This document shows positions 35,268-42,773 of a stretch of DNA of 64,000 bases, one piece after another (within the stretch, counting starts at the first letter, position 1; each line of letters starts with the position of its first letter). Below the pieces are notes generated by a model. The model searched no databases, had not been told where the DNA came from, and saw only the letters and a program-made list of their open reading frames with translations. Made by a program: the position numbers and the translations under genes. Where the stretch lies: contig JBGAFI010000001.1 of NCBI GenBank assembly GCA_044227325.1, positions 186,001 through 250,000 of the forward strand. The letters are read 5' to 3'. This DNA is from PFJX01 sp044227325. Its GTDB lineage: Bacteria; Pseudomonadota; Gammaproteobacteria; Burkholderiales; Thiobacillaceae.

Positions 35268-35954
35268 TTGATCCGAGTATTCATTGGCTACGACGCCAAA
35301 CTTCCCGTGCTCTACAACGTGTTGCAGCACAGCATCCAGGTGCGGGCGTCCCAGCCGGTCTCCATCAATCCCATCATGCTGAGCCAGCTCGCGGGCATCT
35401 ACCAACGGGAACGGCATCCCCTCGCCTCGACCGAGTTTTCCTTCTCCCGCTTCCTCACCCCCTATCTGTCGGACTACGAGGGCTGGTCCCTGTTCATCGA
35501 CAACGACATGCTGGTGCTGGACGACATCGCCAAACTCTGGGCCCTGCGCGACGACCGCTACGCGGTGATGTGCACCCAGCACGACCACCAACCCCACGAG
35601 GACATCAAGTTCCTGGGCACGGTGCAGACAAAATACGAGAAGAAGAACTGGTCCAGCGTCATGCTCTTCAACAACGCCAGGTGCAAAGCCTTGACGCCGG
35701 AATTCGTGAACACCGCCAGCGGCCTGGAGCTGCACCAGTTCAAGTGGCTGGGCGACGATGGCCTGATCGGCGGCCTGCCCCTGCGCTGGAATCATCTGGT
35801 GGACTACAACCCGCCGAATCCGGATGTCTCCCTGGTCCATTACACCCTGGGCGGCCCCTACTTCGACGAGCACCGGGATTGCGAATACGCCACAGAATGG
35901 TTCCGCGAACGGGAGCACATGCTGCATTGCGAACAATGGAGGAAGGGATCATGA
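35268..35954 (+). CDS. GT8-like glycosyltransferase
   Basis: A 228-residue GT-A-fold protein. The N-terminus IRVFIGYDAKLPVLYNVLQ and the DxD metal motif in SLFIDNDMLVLDD are clear; a catalytic-site-like stretch (LGDDGLIGG) follows. TTG at 35268 is the start, with AGGAG about eight bases upstream; no ATG suits. It overlaps the downstream TPR fusion by four bases, so the two are probably translated together and may act in turn on one acceptor. Confidence 0.75.
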   Translation: MIRVFIGYDAKLPVLYNVLQHSIQVRASQPVSINPIMLSQLAGIYQRERHPLASTEFSFSRFLTPYLSDYEGWSLFIDNDMLVLDDIAKLWALRDDRYAVMCTQHDHQPHEDIKFLGTVQTKYEKKNWSSVMLFNNARCKALTPEFVNTASGLELHQFKWLGDDGLIGGLPLRWNHLVDYNPPNPDVSLVHYTLGGPYFDEHRDCEYATEWFREREHMLHCEQWRKGS

Positions 35955-38551
35955 GCGGGCCCAAGGTCGTCAACGTCCAGGAAGCCCTGGAAATCGCCAT
36001 TCGGCTGCATGGAGACGGGCGCCTGGACGAAGCCGAGGCGGTCTACCAGAAGGCCCTGATGGGCGAACCGAACAACGCGGAAGCCCTGCATGGCCTGGGG
36101 GTGTTGATGGTGCAGTGGGGCCAGCCGGACCAGGCCGTGCCCCTGCTGAACAAGGCGCTCGCCAGCCGGCCGGACTACGCCCTGGCTTACAACCACCTGG
36201 GCTGCGCCCACCAGGCGCTGGGCCAGGACGAGGAAGCGCTGACCGCCTTCGAGCGGGCGGTGCATATCGATCCCGCCTTCGCCGAGGGGTGGAACAACCT
36301 GGCCATCACGCTGGCCAGTCTCGGCAGGGTCGGCGAGGCGGAAGAGCGGTTTCGCCACGCGATCCGGCTCTGGCCGGAATACGCGAAGGCCTACGACAAC
36401 CTGGGCGTGTTGCTGCAACAGCAGGGGCGCCTGTCGGAAGCGTTGCTGGCCTACGAGCAATCCATCAAATTGGACGGCGGCAACGCGGAGTCCGTCGAAA
36501 ATTTCAGGAATGCGCTCATGTTGGCGGGCGACGCGGAAAGCTATGTGGCCCGCTTCGAGAAAGAACTGGCGGATTCAGTCGCCCGATACGAAGCGACCTT
36601 GAGCGAACATCCCCAGGTGGCGGAAGCCCACAACAACCTGGGCAACGCGCTGAAGGAGCAGCATCGTTATCAGGAGGCCATCGCCCATTACAAATTGGCC
36701 ACCGCGCTGCGTCCGGACTACACGGCGCCCCTGAACAACTGGGGCGTGGCCCTGCAGGAGACGGAACAACCCGCCGAGGCCATACCCTATTACGAGGCGG
36801 CCTTGGAAACCAAGCCGGACGATGCCCTGGTGCACAGCAACCTGGCCGCGGCCCTGATGGAACTCGGGCGCATCGACGAAGCGCTGGATCATCTGGAAGC
36901 CTCGGTCTATCTCAACGCCGATTACCAGGAGTCGCGCTACAACCTGGCCCTGGCGCTGCTGAATCTGGGCCGTCTTCAGGAAGGCTGGCGTCATTACCTT
37001 TATCGCGGCTCCGTCAAGCAGCGCAAGAACGCCCAAGAGTTTCTCGAACATCCGCTGCCTGCCGACCTGACCGGCAAGCGTTTTCTGTTGACCCGCAACC
37101 AGGGCATCGGCGACGAACTCTTCTTTCTGCGTTTCGCGGTGATGTTGAAGGCGCGCGGCGCATGGATCGCTTACCGCGCCCACGACAAGATCGCGCCCAT
37201 CGCGCGGCGCATGCCGTTCCTGGACCAGGTGGTGGCGCGCGAGGAAACGCCCCCCGATCTCGACTACCTGTTTTCCATCGGTGATCTCCCCCTGGCTTTG
37301 GGCGTGAACAGTCTGGCGCGGGTGCCCGCTTCGGTCCCCTTGACGCCGCCCGGCGACGCGGTACAGCGATTGGCGGCCAGATTGGCGGACCTGCCCGCCG
37401 ATGCGGGGCCGCTGATCGGCGTGACCTGGCGGGCCGGCGCGGACAAGAGCGATCCGGAGACCCGCAGATCGCGGCTTCCCTTCAAGGAATATCCCTTGGA
37501 GTTTCTCGCCGATACGCTGCGCGACATACCGGGCACGGTCCTGATTCTCCAGCGCCAACCCAAGCCGGGCGAGGTCGAGGCTTTCGCCGCCGCCCTGGGC
37601 CGGCCGGTCCACGACTTCAGCGATCTCAACGAGGATCTGGACCAGATGCTGGCGCTGATGGCCCGGCTGGACGAGTACCTGGGGGTCAGCAACACCAATA
37701 CCCATCTGCGCGCGGCGGTGGGGCGCGCCTCCCGGATCATGGTGCCCGCCAACATCCTGGATTGGCGCTGGATGAGCGAGGGAGAGCGTTCCCCTTGGTT
37801 TCCGGATTGCCGCATCTACCGGCAAACCCCGGAAGGCAGTTGGATGGGCGCCACCCTGTTGTTGCGGGCCGACCTCCATGACCACTACCTCGGCGCGGGA
37901 GAGCCGGAAACCCGTCCGGCCTACAGCCGGGCGCATCCCAGCCCGTGTTATTCCGTGCTGCTGGACCTGTATCGCCAGATGCATGCCGCCGGTCCGGAGG
38001 TTTTTGCCGGCAAAACGGTATTTTTTGCCGCTTCCCGCATCCGCGGCCTGCTGGAGCGCTTCGGCGCGCGCACGCTGCTGGACTATGGCAGCGGAAAAGG
38101 CGAACAGTACAAGGCGACCAACGTCACCCTGCGCGGGGTGCCCGGCGTCAAGCCAAGCCTCAAGCAGTATTGGGGTGTCGACGAGATCGCCTGTTATGAG
38201 CCCGGCCGGGAGGGGAGCGAGGATTCCGCCCTGGACGGCCGTTACGACGGCGTGATCTGCGTCGATGTGCTGGAGCATTGCGGCGTTGAGGATTTGCCCT
38301 GGATCGTGGACGAACTCTTCGCCCACGCGGGCGCTTTCGTATTCGCCAACGTGGCCTGCTATCCGGCGGCCAAGCGCCTGCCCAACGGCGATAACGCCCA
38401 CGTGACCCAGCGCCGCGAGGCTTGGTGGAACAGGCTGTTCGCGGCCGCGGCGGCGCGCCATCCCGGCGTGTATTGGGAATGCGTCGTGGACCGTATCGCC
38501 ATCGTCAAGGGGGAAAGAGAGATGCAGGAAAGACTGATCGCCAAAGCCTGA
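35951..38551 (+). CDS. TPR / GT-B glycosyltransferase / methyltransferase fusion
   Basis: An 866-residue three-part protein. About nine TPRs span residues 10-350. A GT9-like transferase domain follows (about 360-640) with LTRNQGIGDELFFLRF, IGVTWRAGADKSD and GVSNTNTHLRAAVG. A SAM-methyltransferase-like domain (about 660-860) closes it, with TLLDYGSGKGEQYKA, the acidic YDGVICVDVLEHC motif and VFANVACYP. The first two parts are paralogous to the 33128 protein; the methyltransferase is extra. It probably glycosylates and then caps or methylates a flagellar glycan. Confidence 0.75.
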   Translation: MSGPKVVNVQEALEIAIRLHGDGRLDEAEAVYQKALMGEPNNAEALHGLGVLMVQWGQPDQAVPLLNKALASRPDYALAYNHLGCAHQALGQDEEALTAFERAVHIDPAFAEGWNNLAITLASLGRVGEAEERFRHAIRLWPEYAKAYDNLGVLLQQQGRLSEALLAYEQSIKLDGGNAESVENFRNALMLAGDAESYVARFEKELADSVARYEATLSEHPQVAEAHNNLGNALKEQHRYQEAIAHYKLATALRPDYTAPLNNWGVALQETEQPAEAIPYYEAALETKPDDALVHSNLAAALMELGRIDEALDHLEASVYLNADYQESRYNLALALLNLGRLQEGWRHYLYRGSVKQRKNAQEFLEHPLPADLTGKRFLLTRNQGIGDELFFLRFAVMLKARGAWIAYRAHDKIAPIARRMPFLDQVVAREETPPDLDYLFSIGDLPLALGVNSLARVPASVPLTPPGDAVQRLAARLADLPADAGPLIGVTWRAGADKSDPETRRSRLPFKEYPLEFLADTLRDIPGTVLILQRQPKPGEVEAFAAALGRPVHDFSDLNEDLDQMLALMARLDEYLGVSNTNTHLRAAVGRASRIMVPANILDWRWMSEGERSPWFPDCRIYRQTPEGSWMGATLLLRADLHDHYLGAGEPETRPAYSRAHPSPCYSVLLDLYRQMHAAGPEVFAGKTVFFAASRIRGLLERFGARTLLDYGSGKGEQYKATNVTLRGVPGVKPSLKQYWGVDEIACYEPGREGSEDSALDGRYDGVICVDVLEHCGVEDLPWIVDELFAHAGAFVFANVACYPAAKRLPNGDNAHVTQRREAWWNRLFAAAAARHPGVYWECVVDRIAIVKGEREMQERLIAKA

Positions 38552-38565
38552 GGCCGCGTGCGGAG

Positions 38566-38596
38566 AAAAAGGCGCGCCCGCGGGCGCGCTTTTTTC
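38566..38596 (+). terminator. intrinsic terminator at the end of the island
   Basis: GCGCGCCC (38572-38579) pairs with GGGCGCGC (38582-38589), followed by six T residues and preceded by an A-run. It separates the glycosyltransferase genes from the flagellins. Confidence 0.88.
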
Positions 38597-38619
38597 ATTT
38601 TGGACTCCGATTTCTTGCC

Positions 38620-38635
38620 TGGCATGGGCCTTGCT
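38620..38635 (+). promoter_or_regulatory. sigma-54 (RpoN) promoter of flagellin 1
   Basis: TGGCATGGGCCTTGCT keeps the invariant GG and GC with ten bases between them and departs from consensus only at the C-to-T after TGGCA. Transcription should start near 38646, giving a leader of about 100 bases before the flagellin ATG. The leader contains a small hairpin (AGGGTT at 38711-38716 with AACCCT at 38725-38730). Confidence 0.8.
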
Positions 38636-38745
38636 TTTGTTACGCCAACCGCGATTCATCGTGGAGTTGCGTAACCGGAAATGGACCGGCGGATTGCCGA
38701 ACCCGATTTCAGGGTTAAGCCCTAAACCCTAGCAAGGAGCAAGCA

Positions 38746-39564
38746 ATGAAGGAAATCGCACTGACGGCGAGCATGCGGCAAAACGTAGTCAGCCTTCAGC
38801 TGACGGAGTCGTTGGTCAACCGGACCCAGGACCGTTTGTCGACAGGTAAACGGGTGAATAGCGCGCTGGACAACCCCACCAACTATTTCGTGGCCGCGCG
38901 CCACACCCAGAGGGCGAACGATCTGGTCAGCCGCAAGGACGCGATGGGGGAGGCGATCCAGACCATCAAGGCGGCCGACGTCGGCATCACCGGCATCAAA
39001 ACCCTGCTGGAATCGGCAAAGGGTTTGGTCGAATCCGCGCGTTCCGCGAATACCGCGGACCGTTCCGCTCTCGGCACCCAGTACAGCCAGATCATCCTGA
39101 AGATCAACGATCTGGTGGAGGACGCCGATTACAAGGGCACCAACTATCTGGAAGCCGGCTCCCTCACCGTGTTGTTCAACGAGGATGGCAGCAACGCCCT
39201 GACGGTGACGGGCTTTACCGGCAACGTGGGCGTTTCCGGCTTGGGTGTTGTGGCTTCCGGCGCGGATATCGGGACCGGCGGCACCTTCCTGGACGCGGCG
39301 TCTTCCCAGATACAGGCCGCCCTGACGACCCTGACGGTGCAGGCGGCGGTGCTCGCCAGCAACCTCTCCGTGATCAGCGGACGTCTCGATTTCACCACCG
39401 ATCTGGTGAATGTGCTCAAGGAAGGCGCCGACAAGCTGACTCTCGCCGACATGAACGAGGAGTCCGCGAACATGCTGGCCTTGCAGACCCGCCAGAACCT
39501 GGGTGTGACCTCACTGAGCCTGGCGTCCCAAGCGGCCCAGTCGGTTCTCCGCCTGTTCGGCTAA
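38746..39564 (+). CDS. flagellin 1
   Basis: A 272-residue flagellin made almost only of the D0-D1 core: N-terminal ALTASMRQNVVSLQLTESL and NRTQDRLSTGKRVNSALDNP, C-terminal NLGVTSLSLASQAAQSVLRL. The middle (about 140-200) is a short Thr/Ser/Gly-rich stretch with many possible O-glycosylation sites and no large D2/D3. The wording recalls alphaproteobacterial flagellins. AAGGAG lies six bases before the ATG. Nearly identical to flagellin 2 but behind a sigma-54 promoter, and ending in an extra Gly. Confidence 0.95.
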   Translation: MKEIALTASMRQNVVSLQLTESLVNRTQDRLSTGKRVNSALDNPTNYFVAARHTQRANDLVSRKDAMGEAIQTIKAADVGITGIKTLLESAKGLVESARSANTADRSALGTQYSQIILKINDLVEDADYKGTNYLEAGSLTVLFNEDGSNALTVTGFTGNVGVSGLGVVASGADIGTGGTFLDAASSQIQAALTTLTVQAAVLASNLSVISGRLDFTTDLVNVLKEGADKLTLADMNEESANMLALQTRQNLGVTSLSLASQAAQSVLRLFG

Positions 39565-39663
39565 GCCTCGCCCTTGGATCGTCTTGGCGCGCCATCGCGC
39601 ATTAGTTAAACGGGTTGCCGCCCTGCCTTAGGGGCGGTAGCCAAATCGAAGAAAGGATTGATC

Positions 39664-40047
39664 ATGGAAATGCACATGCAAGTCGCCATGGATGTGGATA
39701 ACCAGGAAGGTACCGTCGAGGCGCGCGAGCTGGAAGCCGCGCTTTTGGTGCGGGCATCCCTGATGCTGAAGGAATGCCAGAATGAATGGGGCAGTGAAGG
39801 CCACGCATCGCGCCTGGACGAAGCGCTCAAATTCAATCAGCGTCTCTGGACGGTCTTTCAGAGCGAGCTGATGACAGAGAGCAACCCTTTGCCCGACGAC
39901 GTGAGGCGCAACCTGCTCAACCTTTCCTGGTTCGTGGACAAGCGCACCTTCGAAACCATGGCGACGCCGGACATTGCCAAGCTCAACGTGCTGATCGACA
40001 TCAACCGGCATATCGCCGAAGGCTTGGCGGGCCAGGCTCAGGTTTGA
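39664..40047 (+). CDS. flaF: FlaF-family flagellin regulator, copy 1
   Basis: A 127-residue helical protein with the FlaF signature FNQRLWTVFQSEL, NPLPDDVRRNLLNLSWFVDKRTFE and KLNVLIDINRHIAEGL. In Caulobacter and related Alphaproteobacteria FlaF is needed for flagellin synthesis or secretion and acts together with FlbT. AAAGGA is six bases before the ATG. It lies between the two flagellins, behind a hairpin (CCGCCC 39618-39623 with GGGCGG 39632-39637). Confidence 0.88.
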   Translation: MEMHMQVAMDVDNQEGTVEARELEAALLVRASLMLKECQNEWGSEGHASRLDEALKFNQRLWTVFQSELMTESNPLPDDVRRNLLNLSWFVDKRTFETMATPDIAKLNVLIDINRHIAEGLAGQAQV

Positions 40048-40116
40048 TCGAGGAGCTTGCTCGGCGCTTGTCACTCCATTCCGGGCCGGATCGAACCGGC
40101 CGATGCGCGACTAGAA

Positions 40117-40146
40117 ACACCCGCTTCCGGCGGGTGTATTTTTTTC
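40117..40146 (+). terminator. intrinsic terminator before flagellin 2
   Basis: ACACCCGC (40117-40124) pairs with GCGGGTGT (40130-40137) with a TTCCG loop, followed by ATT and a T-run to 40145. It ends the flagellin 1-flaF transcript just upstream of the sigma-28 promoter. Confidence 0.88.
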
Positions 40147-40173
40147 TAAAGTTTTTTATTGCCTGACCGATAA
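40147..40173 (+). promoter_or_regulatory. sigma-28 (FliA) promoter of flagellin 2
   Basis: TAAAGTTT (40147-40154), an 11-base spacer, then ACCGATAA (40166-40173). This matches the FliA consensus TAAAGTTT-N11-GCCGATAA with one mismatch. Transcription should start near 40180. The leader of about 77 bases holds a GGAGGG-AGAA-CCCTCC hairpin (40213-40228) upstream of the true ribosome site AAGGAG (40245-40250). Confidence 0.92.
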
Positions 40174-40256
40174 TGGCTTGCCGACGCCTTTAATCGTCTC
40201 GGTAACTTCGCCGGAGGGAGAACCCTCCTCAATCGTCCTTAGAAAAGGAGCTTCAA

Positions 40257-41072
40257 ATGGCTGATATCGCCCTAACCGCATCCATGCGGTCCAACGTTGT
40301 GAGTCTGCAACTGACGGAAACCCTGACCAATCGCACGCAAGACCGCCTGGCCTCGGGTAAGAAAGTCAACTCCGCCCTCGACAACCCCACCAACTTCTTC
40401 GTGGCAGCCCGCCACACCCAACGCGCCAACGACCTGACCAGCCGTAAGGATGCGATGGGCGAGGCAATCCAGACCATCAAGGCGGCCGATGTCGGCATCA
40501 CCGGCATCAAAACTCTGCTGGAATCCGCGAAAGGCTTGGTTGAATCCGCTCGCTCCGCGAACACGGCCGACCGTTCCGCCCTGGGTACGCAGTTCAGCCA
40601 GATCCTGCTGAAGATCAACGATCTGGTCGAAGATGCGGATTACAAAGGCACCAACTACCTGGAAGCCGGTTCCCTTACCGTGCTGTTCAACGAGGATGGT
40701 TCCAACGTCCTGACGGTGACTGGTTTTACCGCCAACGTCGGTGTGTCCGGCTTGGGCGTGGTGGCTTCCGGCGCGGACATCGGTACTGGTGGCACGTTCC
40801 TGGACGCCGCCGCGTCCCAGATCACGACCGCGTTGACCACGTTGACAACCCAGGCTTCTGTGTTGGCGAGTAACCTGTCCATCGTCTCCGCCCGCCAGGA
40901 CTTCACGACCAGCCTGGTGAACGTGGAGAAGGAAGGCGCCGACAAGCTGACCCTTGCCGATATGAACGAGGAATCCGCCAACATGCTGGCCTTGCAGACC
41001 CGCCAGAACCTGGGTGTGACCTCCTTGAGCCTGGCTTCTCAGGCCGCTCAATCGGTCCTGCGTCTGTTCTAA
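40257..41072 (+). CDS. flagellin 2
   Basis: A 271-residue flagellin of D0-D1 core type, the same fold and length as flagellin 1. Residues 62-112 are identical in the two proteins, as is the C-terminal block from about residue 222 to the end, while the DNA differs at many third positions. Differences cluster in the N-terminal 60 and in the central 130-215 region. It is expressed from a FliA-type promoter, so it is probably the late, major filament subunit. Confidence 0.95.
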   Translation: MADIALTASMRSNVVSLQLTETLTNRTQDRLASGKKVNSALDNPTNFFVAARHTQRANDLTSRKDAMGEAIQTIKAADVGITGIKTLLESAKGLVESARSANTADRSALGTQFSQILLKINDLVEDADYKGTNYLEAGSLTVLFNEDGSNVLTVTGFTANVGVSGLGVVASGADIGTGGTFLDAAASQITTALTTLTTQASVLASNLSIVSARQDFTTSLVNVEKEGADKLTLADMNEESANMLALQTRQNLGVTSLSLASQAAQSVLRLF

Positions 41073-41097
41073 CCTGACCCGGGTTTCGGACCCTGAG

Positions 41098-41123
41098 GGC
41101 GGCCGGTGGCAACACCGGCCGCC
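41098..41123 (+). other. 11-bp stem-loop with GCAA tetraloop after flagellin 2
   Basis: GGCGGCCGGTG (41098-41108) pairs perfectly with CACCGGCCGCC (41113-41123) around a GCAA loop, which is of the stable GNRA class. No T-run follows, so it is more likely to stabilise the 3' end of the flagellin mRNA or reduce read-through into the downstream genes than to be a simple terminator. Confidence 0.65.
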
Positions 41124-41174
41124 TGATGCCGTCCTAGGTGCATGGTGATCGGGCCTGGTGGCAGGAGGTGAGCG

Positions 41175-41855
41175 ATGATGAAGCCCATGGAAATTTCTGG
41201 TGTCTCGCCGGGTGGCGTCTCGTTGATATATGGTCAGGCGCGTGTTCCCGAGGGGACCGGCAAGCAAGTATCAAAAACCAACCTGAATGACCCTTCGCTT
41301 GGGGCGGAGGACGAAAACCCAAGCGTGGAGACTTCCGGACAATCGCTGAGCACTTATGGCGCGCTCAGCGCCGACAAGGAAAAAATCAACCAGATTGCGA
41401 GCGATATCCGCGGTCTCGGCGAGGCCGCCACATTGGTTGCCCGCGTGCAGGCCAGCCTGGAGTTGGTCGTGAAGAATTTCCCGCCGTTTCCACCTGGCAG
41501 CCTGGAACGAGAACAGTTCCTTAACAGTGTGGCCGGGATCCGAAGCATCATAGAACAACTGACATTCCCCCCCGAGCAGAAGCAGGCGGTTGCCGATGCC
41601 TTGTCAGGGCAGGCCTTCTCGGATGCACAGGCTACCGATTCGGCGCTTTCCTCCGGGTTGGAAGACCTGAAAAAAGTGAATGCGGACCTGAGCCAAGCCC
41701 AGGAACGGCTGAGCGGAGAAGTCCGGTTTCTCGGTGGCAATCGAGGAGACGATGCTTTCTATGTCGAGCAAAGCCAGGGTGTCGGCTTGGCATTGATGCG
41801 GCAGCATGCGAGCATTCTGAAAGACCCCAAACAACTATTAGCCGTGCTGAATTGA
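41175..41855 (+). CDS. uncharacterised protein linked to flaF/flbT
   Basis: A soluble protein of 226 residues. The first 70 are Ser/Gly/Pro-rich and probably flexible. The rest is predominantly helical and coiled-coil-like (AATLVARVQASLELVVKNF; DLKKVNADLSQAQERLSG). No signal peptide or known domain was recognised. AGGAGG is six bases before the ATG at 41175. It ends one base before flbT and follows flagellin 2, so a role in flagellin export, chaperoning or regulation is plausible but unproven. Confidence 0.6.
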   Translation: MMKPMEISGVSPGGVSLIYGQARVPEGTGKQVSKTNLNDPSLGAEDENPSVETSGQSLSTYGALSADKEKINQIASDIRGLGEAATLVARVQASLELVVKNFPPFPPGSLEREQFLNSVAGIRSIIEQLTFPPEQKQAVADALSGQAFSDAQATDSALSSGLEDLKKVNADLSQAQERLSGEVRFLGGNRGDDAFYVEQSQGVGLALMRQHASILKDPKQLLAVLN

Positions 41856-41856
41856 T

Positions 41857-42255
41857 ATGGCCCTGAGCCTGACGCTGAAACCCAAGGAAAAAATATTCAT
41901 CGGTGGTGCCGTAGTACAGAATGGTCCGACAAAAACTGAATTAACGGTTTTGAACGATGTGCCGATATTGCGTCAGAAGGAGATCCTTCACGAGAAGGAT
42001 GCGACGACGCCCTGTAAACGCATCTACCTTGCCGTCCAGCAAATGTACATGGATGACGGGAACAGGGTTGCTTACTACAAGCTGTTGAGTGAACTGCTGA
42101 AGGATGTCCTGGACGCGGCGCCGAGTACGTCCGCTCTGGTGCAGGAAATTGGTGCGCATGTTTCCGATGGCCGTTATTACAATGCGCTAAAGCTGACCAA
42201 GCAGCTCATCAACTACGAAGCGGAGCTATTGAACAATGCCAGGCAAAGCGATTGA
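41857..42255 (+). CDS. flbT: FlbT-like flagellin mRNA regulator
   Basis: A 132-residue protein with the FlbT pattern: SLTLKPKEKIFIGGAVVQNG, the strand LTVLNDVPILRQKEIL and the helical half RIYLAVQQMYMDD. In Caulobacter FlbT binds the flagellin mRNA leader and triggers its decay when the hook is incomplete. The hairpin in the flagellin 2 leader could be such a target, though that is inference. It overlaps flaF copy 2 by 20 bases. Confidence 0.88.
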   Translation: MALSLTLKPKEKIFIGGAVVQNGPTKTELTVLNDVPILRQKEILHEKDATTPCKRIYLAVQQMYMDDGNRVAYYKLLSELLKDVLDAAPSTSALVQEIGAHVSDGRYYNALKLTKQLINYEAELLNNARQSD

Positions 42256-42637
42256 CGCCTACAAATCCGTACAGCAGGAAACCCAGAATGGCCGCGAGTT
42301 GGAGTCGTCCCTGCTCTCGAAGGCGGCTTTGCTCCTGAAAATCTGCCAAGACCAATGGGCCGAGGAGGGGCACGACGAACGTTTCGATACGGCCCTGCGC
42401 TTCAATCAGCGCCTCTGGACATTCTTTCAGGCGGAGTTGCTGGAAGAGGACAATCCGCTGCCGGCCCAGATACGCCAGGATCTTCTCAACCTGTCCGCTT
42501 TCGTGGACAAGCGCACCTTCGATGTGCTTGCCTATCCGGCCCGGGAAAAGCTCAACGTGTTGATCAACATCAACAAGCAGATCGCGGATGGTTTGGCTCC
42601 ACTCCAGCAGGCGAATTCGCCCCAAGACACGCCGTGA
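42236..42637 (+). CDS. flaF: FlaF-family flagellin regulator, copy 2
   Basis: A 133-residue FlaF homologue (FNQRLWTFFQAELLEEDNPLP, LLNLSAFVDKRTFD, KLNVLININKQIADGL), clearly paralogous to the 39664-40047 protein. It overlaps flbT, the arrangement seen in many Alphaproteobacteria where flaF and flbT are adjacent. With one FlaF beside each flagellin-containing unit, the copies may be specialised for one flagellin each. Confidence 0.88.
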   Translation: MPGKAIDAYKSVQQETQNGRELESSLLSKAALLLKICQDQWAEEGHDERFDTALRFNQRLWTFFQAELLEEDNPLPAQIRQDLLNLSAFVDKRTFDVLAYPAREKLNVLININKQIADGLAPLQQANSPQDTP

Positions 42638-42662
42638 CGCGGCATTCCTGAGAGCCGTCGGG

Positions 42663-42764
42663 ATGGACGCGCATATCGTGTTCGATCATCGCTCCGTCCT
42701 GGAAGTGCTCTCAAAAATCACGCATGACGCCGGCTCCCAAGGAGCCGAGCTCCAGATGGCTTGA
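42663..42764 (+). CDS. possible 33-residue small ORF
   Basis: An ATG-initiated frame of 33 codons plus stop (MDAHIVFDHRSVLEVLSK onwards) fills the gap between flaF copy 2 and the DUF2802 gene. The upstream GTCGGG is a poor ribosome site and no family is recognised. It may be a chance ORF; it is listed because it fits the spacing exactly. Confidence 0.25.
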   Translation: MDAHIVFDHRSVLEVLSKITHDAGSQGAELQMA

Positions 42765-42773
42765 TCCTGTTCC

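Noticed and set aside
19062..38700. The island as a prophage or integrative element
   Set aside because: No integrase, transposase, attachment-site repeat or phage structural gene was seen, and the ends are promoters and terminators of resident genes.
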